A stretch of DNA of 24,565 bases from positions 1 through 24,565 of IMG/VR virus record IMGVR_UViG_3300042154_000664. One strand, 5' to 3'. This document shows positions 1 to 6,491 of this stretch, in pieces; the stretch's first letter is position 1; each line of letters opens with the position of its first letter. Source of the stretch: a virus. Made by a program: the position numbers and the translations under genes. The notes under the pieces are model-generated. The model did not search any database. It was not told the DNA's origin and saw only the letters and a list, made by a program, of their open reading frames with translations.

Positions 1-2
1 AG

Positions 3-167
3 GCAGCTCAGCTGTTTGGCTCATCTAACAATGCTAACACTATGAGTGCAGGAGGTGATAGTTCAGGTGGTGGTACTAATATGATGGTTACAGCTGTGGT
101 ATCAGAGACTCAGATAACAAACGTGCAAAAGAAAATTAACATGATAAATAAAAACTCAGAGCTATGA
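3..167 (+). CDS. C-terminal end of a large tail protein, probably the tape measure (partial)
   Basis: An open frame enters from the left edge and ends with TGA at 165-167, giving 54 visible residues. The visible part has a Gly/Ser-rich low-complexity stretch (SAGGDSSGGGTN), then TAVVSETQITNVQKKINMINK and a short end, NSEL. A closing 'VVSE(S/T)(E/Q)I..TQ..' helix followed by a short tail is how I remember many Bacteroidetes phage tape measure proteins ending, which is the basis of the call. It overlaps the next gene by 4 bases (ATGA at 164-167), so the two are probably translationally coupled. The position before a tail-terminator-like gene and a fibre gene also suits a tail protein. Too little is visible to exclude another long tail protein such as a baseplate component. 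Confidence 0.5.
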   Translation, partial: AAQLFGSSNNANTMSAGGDSSGGGTNMMVTAVVSETQITNVQKKINMINKNSEL

Positions 168-598
168 ACAGTCTACAAGCAATAACCAATAAAATAATAG
201 CATTTTACACAGCCCATAAGCAAGTATTTAAGGTAGGCACTGACTTCAAAGAACAGCTGTATAACTTTGCTACTCAGAATGAGAAGTATCCCCTGGTGTA
301 TATTGTGCCTAGTGGAGTAATACCTACAGAGAATACTACTGAGTTTACTTTCGATATCTACTGCTATGACATCATCCAAAAAGATAGAGCTAACATCATA
401 ACTATACTTAGTGATACTCAGCAGATACTTAGTGATTTAAATGTGTACTTTACTGATAGCACAGATTATGACTTTGATGTGGTAGGTATGCCTACCTTTA
501 CTCCCCTTAACAATGACTTGCTAGATTACGCTGCAGGGTATCAGATGAGTATCACACTAACAGTTAATGACTGGACTGATTGTGCTGTGCCAATCTAA
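164..598 (+). CDS. Putative tail terminator/completion protein
   Basis: This 144-residue protein starts in an ATGA overlap with the gene before it. The N-terminal half is helical and mixed; the middle holds FTFDIYCYDIIQKDRAN and LSDTQQILSDLNVYF; the end is a beta-rich segment closing in DWTDCAVPI. The pattern 'F..(D/W)IY..D...KD..N...ILSDT..IL.D' with a C-terminal 'C..P' ending is one I recognise from Bacteroidetes phage proteins encoded among tail genes. Length and context fit the small proteins that cap the tail tube and join it to the head. Function is inferred from family recall and position, not from catalytic residues. It could be another neck or tail-completion protein. Confidence 0.45.
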   Translation: MNSLQAITNKIIAFYTAHKQVFKVGTDFKEQLYNFATQNEKYPLVYIVPSGVIPTENTTEFTFDIYCYDIIQKDRANIITILSDTQQILSDLNVYFTDSTDYDFDVVGMPTFTPLNNDLLDYAAGYQMSITLTVNDWTDCAVPI

Positions 599-630
599 AC
601 AAATCACTTTACTAAACTAATATAGTTATG
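598..630 (+). promoter_or_regulatory. Late-type start element at gene 628
   Basis: AACAAAT at 598-604, 13 bases, then TAATATAGTTATG at 618-630, the last three bases being the start codon. The same two-part arrangement occurs before genes 3541, 6139, 19869 and 22116. Interpreted as a late promoter or a translation-start signal; the sequence alone does not decide. Confidence 0.45.
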
Positions 631-885
631 GCGAATAATACACTACAACAAATAGCAACAAATTTAGGAGTAACAGGTTATGATGATAGTAGCTTACTTA
701 TAGGCATAGCTCAATACTATGGAGTTAATACAAACCACTCACTATGTCTAATGTATGATATCTTAGAAGTTCAAGGTGGTGATGCTGCTAACTCTGTAAA
801 TTACATGGAGGATCTAGTAGTAACTTTATCAGGTACTCCTAATACTTTGAATGTAATACAGGCATGGGAGGACTCAACAATATAA
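628..885 (+). CDS. Hypothetical tail-region protein, 85 aa
   Basis: I do not recognise this protein. It is short and acidic, with no signal peptide or membrane segment. The first half is helical (LQQIATNLGV, SLLIGIAQYYGV) and the second half is Thr/Ser-rich (VVTLSGTPNTLNVIQAW). Its start codon is part of the recurring TAATATAGTTATG element at 618-630, so it probably opens a transcription unit that continues into the fibre gene three bases after its stop. Sitting directly before a fibre/receptor-binding gene suggests a small tail accessory protein or fibre chaperone, but that is inference from position only. Confidence 0.6.
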   Translation: MANNTLQQIATNLGVTGYDDSSLLIGIAQYYGVNTNHSLCLMYDILEVQGGDAANSVNYMEDLVVTLSGTPNTLNVIQAWEDSTI

Positions 886-888
886 ACT

Positions 889-1656
889 ATGGGATGGTGG
901 GGTAATTGGAGAGGAACAGCTCCAGCACATATTGGAAACTTACAGCCAACTGATTTACTAGACTGCACCTCTATCATAGGTGGGGTGGAAGTTAATAACA
1001 CTATCACAGGAGCTCAGATAATTGCAGGTGCTAGTGGTGGTAGTGCAACTTGGGGAGGTATCACAGGAACGCTATCTAGTCAAACAGATTTACAAACTGC
1101 ATTGAATGCTAAGCAGGCTACTTTAGTAAGTGGTACTAACATAAAGACAGTTAATGGTAACTCATTAGTAGGTAGTGGTAACGTAACCATAGGGCCTAAG
1201 CTATTAGGATATAGTGGCATACTAGGAACTCCTACCACAGGTGGAGCTGTCACTATTTGTCACTCACTATTAATACCTGCGAATACTTTTAACAGCAATA
1301 ACATTTTACAATTAGTTTTCAGGATGTATAGACAATCAGGCAACTTAGGGCAAATGTATGGTAGAATATACTCTAACACTACTAATAGTTTAACAGGTGC
1401 CACTTTGATTAGCAGTATATATACTATGAATGGTGGTGGTGTTGGTTTCTTAGGATATTGTGAACGTAACTATAGTTATGATGGAACTAGTCTTAGAACT
1501 ATGGTAGGTACTACACAATCTGAATATACTGTAGGAAATATCCAAACTACCACATTCAATAGAACAAGTAACCAATATATTCTATTTACTATGCAATGTC
1601 AAAATATAGCTGATGTAGCTAATGTAGATTTATTCAAAGTTTTTGCTTATGTTTGA
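889..1656 (+). CDS. Putative tail fibre / receptor-binding protein
   Basis: This 255-residue protein has the layout of a short phage fibre. The N-terminal part (about 1-60) may attach to the tail. Residues about 62-105 hold the linker WGGITGTLSSQTDLQTALNA followed by VNGNSLVGSGNVTIG, a pattern very common in tail fibres, where it forms a trimeric repeat. The rest (about 106-255) is beta-rich with many Asn, Thr and Gly, like a jelly-roll receptor-binding head. It would sit at the tail tip and contact the host surface, so the C-terminal part is expected to vary between related phages. The stop overlaps the start of the next small gene by 8 bases. Confidence 0.7.
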   Translation: MGWWGNWRGTAPAHIGNLQPTDLLDCTSIIGGVEVNNTITGAQIIAGASGGSATWGGITGTLSSQTDLQTALNAKQATLVSGTNIKTVNGNSLVGSGNVTIGPKLLGYSGILGTPTTGGAVTICHSLLIPANTFNSNNILQLVFRMYRQSGNLGQMYGRIYSNTTNSLTGATLISSIYTMNGGGVGFLGYCERNYSYDGTSLRTMVGTTQSEYTVGNIQTTTFNRTSNQYILFTMQCQNIADVANVDLFKVFAYV

Positions 1657-1798
1657 AATAAACGGAGAGACCTATACAATTACTGGACCTGTTGAGATTA
1701 TTAGTGATACTCAGATCCATGTAGAAACTGATAAGGGTATTATCTTAGTAGATGATACAGTAGAGATTTATAAAGATTTAAAAGATGGCATACGCTAA
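1649..1798 (+). CDS. Small hypothetical protein, 49 aa
   Basis: A 50-codon frame begins at ATG 1649 inside the end of the fibre gene and ends at TAA 1796-1798, 14 bases into the next gene. The product is acidic and beta-prone (FEINGETYTITGPVEIISD, then HVETDKGIILVDDTVEIY), resembling a single small beta domain. I do not recognise it. The tight overlaps at both ends match the packing of other real genes in this block, and the protein-like alternation of hydrophobic and charged residues supports it being translated. A small tail-tip or fibre-assembly protein is possible, but no function is assigned. Confidence 0.5.
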   Translation: MFEINGETYTITGPVEIISDTQIHVETDKGIILVDDTVEIYKDLKDGIR

Positions 1799-2255
1799 AA
1801 ATGGTATATTCAATGTGCTCTATCCTACTAGGAGAAAGATGGCTACTATTCTTAAAAGGATTGTAAGAGATGATATCTCTAATCCTACAGGCAGTACACT
1901 AGTAGATAGCATCAGAATTAATGCTCAGATAGTAAACATGGAAAGATTAGAGATAGAGATAATAGCTATGTATTATTTTATCTTTTTGAATAATGGGGTA
2001 CCACAAACTTCTAATGCTTATGGACCTAATAGTGGTCAGATAGCTCCTAGAGAATTTGTAGATAAATTTACTCAGGAAATGGAGAGCTCAGGTATCACTG
2101 CTGAAATATATCAACAGTACTTTGATTGGCTTAGTAAAAATTATCCTATGAACCAATGGGTGCCTGTTATCAAAGAAAATCAAAAGCTAGTATACACTTT
2201 CTATGCATTAGATCCTCCTGCTGATTTCATTGAGGGGTATCCGTTAAATGTCTAG
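1785..2255 (+). CDS. Conserved phage protein of the tail/neck region, 156 aa
   Basis: This 156-residue protein has features I recall from a Bacteroidetes phage family without a firm function: DSIRINAQIV near residue 41, EIIAMYYFIFLNNGV (about 58-72), a SGQIAPREFVDKFT segment, and a C-terminal YQQYFDWLSKNYP followed by LVYTFYALDPPADF. No catalytic motif is visible. It is soluble, with one hydrophobic core helix. It is the last plus-strand gene before the opposite-strand chaperone operon, and its TAG stop at 2253-2255 overlaps the end of that operon by 12 bases. A tail or head-tail completion role is plausible from position. Confidence 0.55.
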   Translation: MAYAKNGIFNVLYPTRRKMATILKRIVRDDISNPTGSTLVDSIRINAQIVNMERLEIEIIAMYYFIFLNNGVPQTSNAYGPNSGQIAPREFVDKFTQEMESSGITAEIYQQYFDWLSKNYPMNQWVPVIKENQKLVYTFYALDPPADFIEGYPLNV

Positions 2256-2978
2256 CTCTTTTTTCATACCTAGCATATTAAAAACATAAGTAAGGGGTAG
2301 AGCTCCTACAGCTTCACTCTTAGTAATGTCACCATCAGTGAGGCCATAGATCATACGCTCCCATGACCATTTGTTCTCTTTTACTTCTTTCTCGACCTCT
2401 TTAATCTCTTCAGGCTCCATGGCTGCCTTATCCTCTGCTGTTAGCTCCTCTTCAGCTTCGCCAAATAAATTCTTATACACATCTAGAAAATTCTCCCTAA
2501 ACTTCAGAAACTCAGCAACTATACCATAGACTTCAGTAATTGGTAGATCTAGAAACTTCTCAGCTCTTATATGGATGTCATAGTCATAAGTCTCCAGCAC
2601 TACCTCACCCCATTCATTTACCTTAGACTGCCTGTATAGGATAGCACATATCTTATCTATGTTAGTGTGGTAGTTATCATTGAAATAATAGTCAAGGTCT
2701 ATGTACTCAAAAAGGCACAGCTTAGACAAGGGCTTTATCTTCATACCTAGGAGCTCATGCTTATATTGTTTAGATGGTTGAGTGTTTGACCACTTCATAT
2801 CATTTACCATCTGCACCATATCATCTAGGTCTAGCTCATCTACCTCATCATAGGTCATATCAGTGACTATAGATATCAATTCACTATTGTAGCTATTAGC
2901 TCCCTGCTCTTTGTCTATTTGGCTAATTTCAATAAACTGCTCAACTGAGATATTACTCCACTTCTTCGGTAGGTACAT
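2244..2978 (-). CDS. Putative tail assembly chaperone, second of pair, 244 aa
   Basis: Read on the minus strand, this protein starts at 2978 within the end of the gene upstream (26-base overlap, different frame) and stops at 2244. The N-terminal pattern LPKKWSNISVEQFIEISQI closely parallels IPNHLDELTIEQFEVITEL in its partner, and both later carry an acidic DLDDMVQMVN / DVADFIEYTN segment, so the two are paralogues. Such tandem overlapping pairs with this N-terminal motif look like the tail assembly chaperones (functional analogues of lambda gpG/gpGT) that hold the tape measure during tube assembly. The C-terminal half is highly charged (EEELTAEDKAAMEPEEIKE) and extends beyond its partner. Lying on the strand opposite to all other genes is unusual. 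Function is inferred from family recall and tail context. Confidence 0.5.
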   Translation of the reverse strand: MYLPKKWSNISVEQFIEISQIDKEQGANSYNSELISIVTDMTYDEVDELDLDDMVQMVNDMKWSNTQPSKQYKHELLGMKIKPLSKLCLFEYIDLDYYFNDNYHTNIDKICAILYRQSKVNEWGEVVLETYDYDIHIRAEKFLDLPITEVYGIVAEFLKFRENFLDVYKNLFGEAEEELTAEDKAAMEPEEIKEVEKEVKENKWSWERMIYGLTDGDITKSEAVGALPLTYVFNMLGMKKELDI

Positions 2979-3498
2979 CTTCTGCTTTATCTACTTGTTT
3001 AATTAACTTGTTAGTAATGAATAGCAAGTAAGGGATAGCTATGTTTGCCTTAAGCTCTTTAATTAATTTTGCCTTAAGTTTAAGGTGAGCTTCAGCATAA
3101 TGCTCAGCAGGTGTAAGATCATCACGTTTAAAGAAAACTGCTAGCACATCTGAGATATATCCCTTAGGCTTAGCTATGGCTATTTTCTCAATTAGCTTAG
3201 TATCTCTTACTGTCATCTTAAGCTCAGCTGTGTAGCTGTATCCTGCTAACTCAATTTGTGAGATGGTAGGGTAGTCTACCTCAGGGATAGTATTAAATGC
3301 ATTGGTGTACTCAATGAAGTCAGCCACATCTACATCATAAAACTCACTTTCAGCTAAGCCTAAGCTAGCAAAGATTTGTAAGTGCTTATCTACAGCATCA
3401 AGCTCCTTGTTATTGCTAAGCTCGGTTATTACTTCAAACTGCTCAATGGTCAGTTCGTCAAGGTGGTTAGGGATATCCCTTCCTAAAATAGTTATCAT
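2953..3498 (-). CDS. Putative tail assembly chaperone, first of pair, 181 aa
   Basis: This minus-strand protein of 181 residues opens a two-gene leftward operon. The N-terminus holds ILGRDIPNHLDELTIEQFE, the middle is helical and acidic, and the end is Lys-rich with an acidic tip (DVPTEEVE). It shares its opening motif and a central acidic helix with the 244-residue gene that begins inside its last 26 bases. The layout of a short protein overlapped by a longer paralogue is typical of tail assembly chaperones. In most siphoviruses such genes directly precede the tape measure; here they lie after it and face the other way. A host-type promoter at 3514-3547 on the minus strand would drive the operon. 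Confidence 0.5.
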   Translation of the reverse strand: MITILGRDIPNHLDELTIEQFEVITELSNNKELDAVDKHLQIFASLGLAESEFYDVDVADFIEYTNAFNTIPEVDYPTISQIELAGYSYTAELKMTVRDTKLIEKIAIAKPKGYISDVLAVFFKRDDLTPAEHYAEAHLKLKAKLIKELKANIAIPYLLFITNKLIKQVDKAEDVPTEEVE

Positions 3499-3511
3499 AA
3501 TTGTTTTTTTT

Positions 3512-3543
3512 TACAAATATACAAATAATATAATATAGGTATG
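3512..3543 (+). promoter_or_regulatory. Late-type start element at gene 3541
   Basis: TACAAAT at 3512-3518, 12 bases, then TAATATAGGTATG at 3531-3543, ending in the start codon of the protease-scaffold gene. It is one of five such elements in the window and shares bases with the leftward promoter of the chaperone operon. Confidence 0.45.
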
Positions 3544-3547
3544 GCAA
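3514..3547 (-). promoter_or_regulatory. Leftward host-type promoter for the chaperone operon
   Basis: On the minus strand, TATATTTG (plus-strand 3514-3521) matches the Bacteroidetes -7 element TAnnTTTG, with TTG (3545-3547) 23 bases upstream of it, at the long end of the accepted range. Transcription would begin around 3509, some ten bases before the start codon at 3498. The element overlaps the rightward late-type element of the head operon. Confidence 0.45.
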
Positions 3548-4503
3548 AAGATAATTTACCAATATACAAAATTACGATTGATCCTGAATACTCTGAAAAT
3601 GGGGAGGACTTAGGCATTGAGCAGATAGCTTTTACATCCACTCCTGCTATTAAAGTAATGGGTATGGCTTTTAATAGTCAAGCTAAGAAAATGATATTCA
3701 AAGATAATGTTAAGTATCGTATTGTAGCACCTGCATTAATCCCTATGGAGATCTATCGCAAAGATGATGAGGATGGAAAAGAGTACTATGTATCATTCAG
3801 CAAAGAAGAGATAGAGAAAATTCATTCTAAGTTTATGAAGGATATGTCTAATAAGGACTTGTTCAATCTAGAGCATGATACTACTGAGACTGTGCCTGCC
3901 TATGTACTTGAAGCTTGGATTGTAGACAACCCTACTAAAGATAAAGCATATTCTAGTTTTGGTATAGAGGTTCCTACCGGTACCTTAATGGTAACAGCAC
4001 AGGTAACTGATGTTGAGTACTATAACCATCTAGTAGATAATGACCAGGTAGGCTTCAGCATAGAGGGATACTTAGGTATGAAATTAAAAGAGGTAACACA
4101 ATTAAAAACCAAAATAAATATGAACAAATTACCTGATGGAGAGCACACTATCGAGGGTAAAATCTATATCGTAAAAGATGGAGAGATTACTGAGATACGT
4201 GATGTTAAAGTAGAGGAGACCACTGAAGAGGTAGCCCTAGAAGATACAGTAGTAGAAGAGGAGGAAGTAGTAGAAGAGACTATGGCTGTAGATCCTGTCC
4301 TAGACGCTGAGGCAATACTAGCAATAGTTAAGCCTGCACTAGATGCAGAAGTAAATAATTTAGTAGCTATGATAGCAGATCTTAAAGCCCAATTAGAAGA
4401 GGCAATGTCTGTAGATAGTGAAGAGGAGGTAGTTGAGGAGGTTGTAGCTTTAAGCGTACAACAAAGATTAAGTAACTTTAATAAATTTAACACAAACAAA
4501 TAA
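3541..4503 (+). CDS. Prohead protease fused to a scaffold-like domain (XkdF-like)
   Basis: This 320-residue protein has two parts. Residues about 1-190 resemble the XkdF-type phage serine protease: NLEHDTTET carries His112, VLEAWIVDNP and SFGIEVPTGTLMV are core strands, and GFSIEGYLG carries Ser173, giving a likely His/Ser catalytic pair as in other prohead proteases. Residues about 215-320 are extremely acidic and low in complexity (many EEE/VEE runs), ending in a Gln- and Asn-rich helix before NKFNTNK, which looks like a scaffold or delta domain that guides capsid assembly and is then digested. The gene begins with a late-type start element and is followed 11 bases later by the major capsid gene, the usual partner and substrate. 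Confidence 0.7.
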   Translation: MAKDNLPIYKITIDPEYSENGEDLGIEQIAFTSTPAIKVMGMAFNSQAKKMIFKDNVKYRIVAPALIPMEIYRKDDEDGKEYYVSFSKEEIEKIHSKFMKDMSNKDLFNLEHDTTETVPAYVLEAWIVDNPTKDKAYSSFGIEVPTGTLMVTAQVTDVEYYNHLVDNDQVGFSIEGYLGMKLKEVTQLKTKINMNKLPDGEHTIEGKIYIVKDGEITEIRDVKVEETTEEVALEDTVVEEEEVVEETMAVDPVLDAEAILAIVKPALDAEVNNLVAMIADLKAQLEEAMSVDSEEEVVEEVVALSVQQRLSNFNKFNTNK

Positions 4504-4514
4504 AAACAAACAAA

Positions 4515-5462
4515 ATGAGAAAATTAAGATTTGACTTAAACATTGATGCTTCTGCATTATTAGCACCAAACGCTGAGGCATTTTATGCTCAAGCTTACCT
4601 AGGAGGTAGTGAGATAGTGGATAACTTCCGTACTTTACCAGGTATTAAATACAAGACAAAATTAGGAACAGTTACTTTTGGTAACCAATTACTAGCTTTA
4701 TCCCCTTGTAACTTCCCTAACTTAAATACTGATGATTTGAGCTCAGTAGAAATTGATGTATGTGCCCTATCAGCACTTGCACAGGTGTGTCAATTTGAGC
4801 TAGAGCAGTCTTTTGTATCTTTGCAAATGGCACAAGGTTCAAACGGTGATTTCACTGTAGCTAACTTCTTTAACTTCTACTGGTCAGAAATGGCTAATTC
4901 AATTAATGGACAAATTGAGTCTTTGAGATGGCAAGGTGATACATCTTTACCTCCAATAGCTCCAGGTGTACCAGATCCATTGTCTTTATGTGATGGTTAT
5001 GAAGTAAAATTAACTGCTGTAGGTTCAGGAGTTATCCCTTACAACATTGTACCTCCTACTACTTTTGCTACTTTGTTAGTAGATTTAGCTGCTATGTTTG
5101 CTTTAGTACCTGCTACCATTGCATCACGTACAGCTGATTTACGTATCTTCATGCCTACTCAAATGGTAAACCTTTACCGTTTAGGTGTGGCTAGTGGTAA
5201 CACTAATGCATATATCACTCAGGATTTATCTTTGACTTACTTAGGTATCAAAATAGTTCTTTGTCCAGGTATGTCAAACAACACTATGCTAATCACTTTG
5301 AAAGATAACCTTATCTATGCATTTGATGCTGAAGGTGATGCTTCTGATTTACGTGCTGTAAATTTAGCTGATACTGTAGCTGAGCCTGTAATCAGAACTC
5401 GTGCTAACATGAAGGTAGGTTTTAGCTTTGTTAATCCAACTGATATCGTTTACGGATCTTAA
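4515..5462 (+). CDS. Major capsid protein
   Basis: This 315-residue protein directly follows the protease-scaffold gene, the usual place for the major capsid protein. It matches a capsid family I know from Bacteroidetes phages: an N-terminal helix (FDLNIDASALLAPNAEAFYA), then GIKYKTKLGTVTFGNQL, a Cys-containing domain (VEIDVCALSALAQVCQFE), the helix MAQGSNGDFTVANFFNFYW, and the C-terminal MKVGFSFVNPTDIVYG. It would build the HK97-like shell. The leader (AAACAAACAAAATG) is A-rich with no Shine-Dalgarno. A compact UUCG-loop hairpin follows its stop, which may reduce transcription downstream so that capsid is made in excess. Confidence 0.8.
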   Translation: MRKLRFDLNIDASALLAPNAEAFYAQAYLGGSEIVDNFRTLPGIKYKTKLGTVTFGNQLLALSPCNFPNLNTDDLSSVEIDVCALSALAQVCQFELEQSFVSLQMAQGSNGDFTVANFFNFYWSEMANSINGQIESLRWQGDTSLPPIAPGVPDPLSLCDGYEVKLTAVGSGVIPYNIVPPTTFATLLVDLAAMFALVPATIASRTADLRIFMPTQMVNLYRLGVASGNTNAYITQDLSLTYLGIKIVLCPGMSNNTMLITLKDNLIYAFDAEGDASDLRAVNLADTVAEPVIRTRANMKVGFSFVNPTDIVYGS

Positions 5463-5476
5463 TTATTAATTCATAG

Positions 5477-5495
5477 AGGGGCTTCGGCCCCTTTA
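5477..5495 (+). terminator. Rho-independent terminator/attenuator after the capsid gene
   Basis: AGGGGC, TTCG, GCCCCT forms a 6-bp G-C-rich stem with a very stable UUCG tetraloop (5477-5492), followed by only three Ts and then TATATAAAA. The short T run suggests partial termination, which would fit graded expression between capsid and downstream genes. Confidence 0.7.
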
Positions 5496-5511
5496 TATAA
5501 AACTTAAAAAT

Positions 5512-6054
5512 ATGCCACTATGTACAGCCCTCGAGGGCATTCAAAAATCGTGTGATAATAACAGTGGAGGTATCTATCAGGTATGGTTTATACCTCAAGA
5601 GCAGATAGCTCTTGTTACAAGTAATACTACTTATCCAAACTACGAGGTTACAGCTATTACTTTAGCACCTACTACCCCTGTATTTGAAGGTTACTTCATT
5701 CGCAGAAATACATCAAACTATACAGAAGAGCAGGCTGCTGATTTAATCAATGGTTCAACTTTTGTAACACAAACTATTAACCTAGTATTTCACCGACGTG
5801 AAGCTGCTAAGTCTAATTCACTTAAGATACTTGCATCAGGCCAACAATACCTTGCAGGTGTAGTATTAGATGCTAATGGTAGATATTGGTACTTCCCATA
5901 CTTGCAGCTTACTGCTACTGGAGAAGGTTCTGGTGTTGCTAGAGCTGATGGTTCTAAGTACACAGTTACTTTGGTAGCTGAGAATGAGTCTTTAGCACTA
6001 GAGGTTATCCTCACAGGTGGTGTATCTTCTTACACTGCTTTAGGTTTAGTTTAA
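5512..6054 (+). CDS. Putative major tail tube protein
   Basis: This 180-residue protein begins MPLCTALEGIQKSCDNNSGG, an opening I associate with a Bacteroidetes phage tail-tube family (a Cys, then a CxxN-x-GG turn, then strands). It continues with FEGYFIRRNTSNYTEEQAAD, TQTINLVFHRREAAK, ANGRYWYFPYLQLTATGEGSG and DGSKYTVTLVAENESLALEV. The 'anGrYW' and 'DgsrYtvtL' strands toward the C-terminus fit a beta-barrel tube protein. It is flanked by terminators on both sides (5477-5495 and 6075-6101), as expected for an abundantly made structural protein. It lies between capsid and portal, an uncommon place for a tail-tube gene. It could instead be a head-decoration protein. Confidence 0.5.
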   Translation: MPLCTALEGIQKSCDNNSGGIYQVWFIPQEQIALVTSNTTYPNYEVTAITLAPTTPVFEGYFIRRNTSNYTEEQAADLINGSTFVTQTINLVFHRREAAKSNSLKILASGQQYLAGVVLDANGRYWYFPYLQLTATGEGSGVARADGSKYTVTLVAENESLALEVILTGGVSSYTALGLV

Positions 6055-6074
6055 GGTAAACTCCTAAGAAAACT

Positions 6075-6101
6075 AGCCCTGCAATTTGTGGGGCTTTTTT
6101 T
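6075..6101 (+). terminator. Rho-independent terminator
   Basis: AGCCCTGC (6075-6082) pairs with GTGGGGCT (6088-6095), including two G-U pairs, around a 5-base loop, followed by seven Ts (6095-6101). It closes the head/tail-tube transcription unit just before the late-type start element of gene 6139. Confidence 0.85.
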
Positions 6102-6108
6102 ATTTCTA

Positions 6109-6141
6109 AACATTTGCCTAACATCATATAATATAGTTATG
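6109..6141 (+). promoter_or_regulatory. Late-type start element at gene 6139
   Basis: AACATTT at 6109-6115, 13 bases, then TAATATAGTTATG at 6129-6141. It lies eight bases after a strong terminator, which supports its reading as a promoter that restarts transcription. Confidence 0.5.
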
Positions 6142-6489
6142 ATATACATTGAGCAAGGAGTTATTAACCAGGTAGTGCTAACCTTAACAGAGGTAACTAC
6201 TGTACCCACCCCTCATTATCTATTTGCGTTCACTAATGAGATGAATACTGCTAGTGTGCCTCAGTTATTTACTACTGCTGATACTAGCTTATGGCCTGAA
6301 AGGTACAATCTTTTTGTACTCAACGAACCAGTAGACATCATCTTAAAGCAAGGACAATTTATTTACCAAGTTTATCAGAGCTCAACACCTTACACTTTAC
6401 CTTTAACCATTGCACAATCCACAGGAGTAGTGATAGAAGAGGGTAGAATGGTGGTAAGTGGGCCTGTAGGCAACTCAATATACGATTAA
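6139..6489 (+). CDS. Conserved Bacteroidetes phage structural protein, 116 aa
   Basis: The frame is open from a GTG at 6088, but that start lies inside the terminator hairpin; ATG 6139, at the end of the recurring TAATATAGTTATG element, is chosen. The product has a pattern I recall from Bacteroidetes phages: VLTLTEVTTVPTPHYLFAFTNEM, then LWPERYNLF, and a closing LPLTIAQSTGVVIEEGRMVV, suggesting a small beta-sandwich. It precedes the portal gene by two bases. In related phages this family sits among virion genes, but its exact role (decoration, neck or baseplate wedge) is not known to me. Confidence 0.65.
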   Translation: MIYIEQGVINQVVLTLTEVTTVPTPHYLFAFTNEMNTASVPQLFTTADTSLWPERYNLFVLNEPVDIILKQGQFIYQVYQSSTPYTLPLTIAQSTGVVIEEGRMVVSGPVGNSIYD

Positions 6490-6491
6490 TT

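Noticed and set aside
408-1714. 14-base identity TTAGTGATACTCAG at about 409 and 1701
   Set aside because: Both copies encode the same frequent residues (SDTQ) in unrelated proteins; chance with biased codon use is sufficient.
4164-4499. Minus-strand 111-residue frame opposite the scaffold domain
   Set aside because: Ser/Thr-rich mirror of the acidic GAG/GTA codon runs on the plus strand; no start signal and no neighbours on that strand.
6088-6138. GTG start at 6088 for the 6139 gene
   Set aside because: The extra 17 residues are encoded by the terminator stem and T run; ATG 6139 sits in the recurring start element and gives the family's N-terminus.
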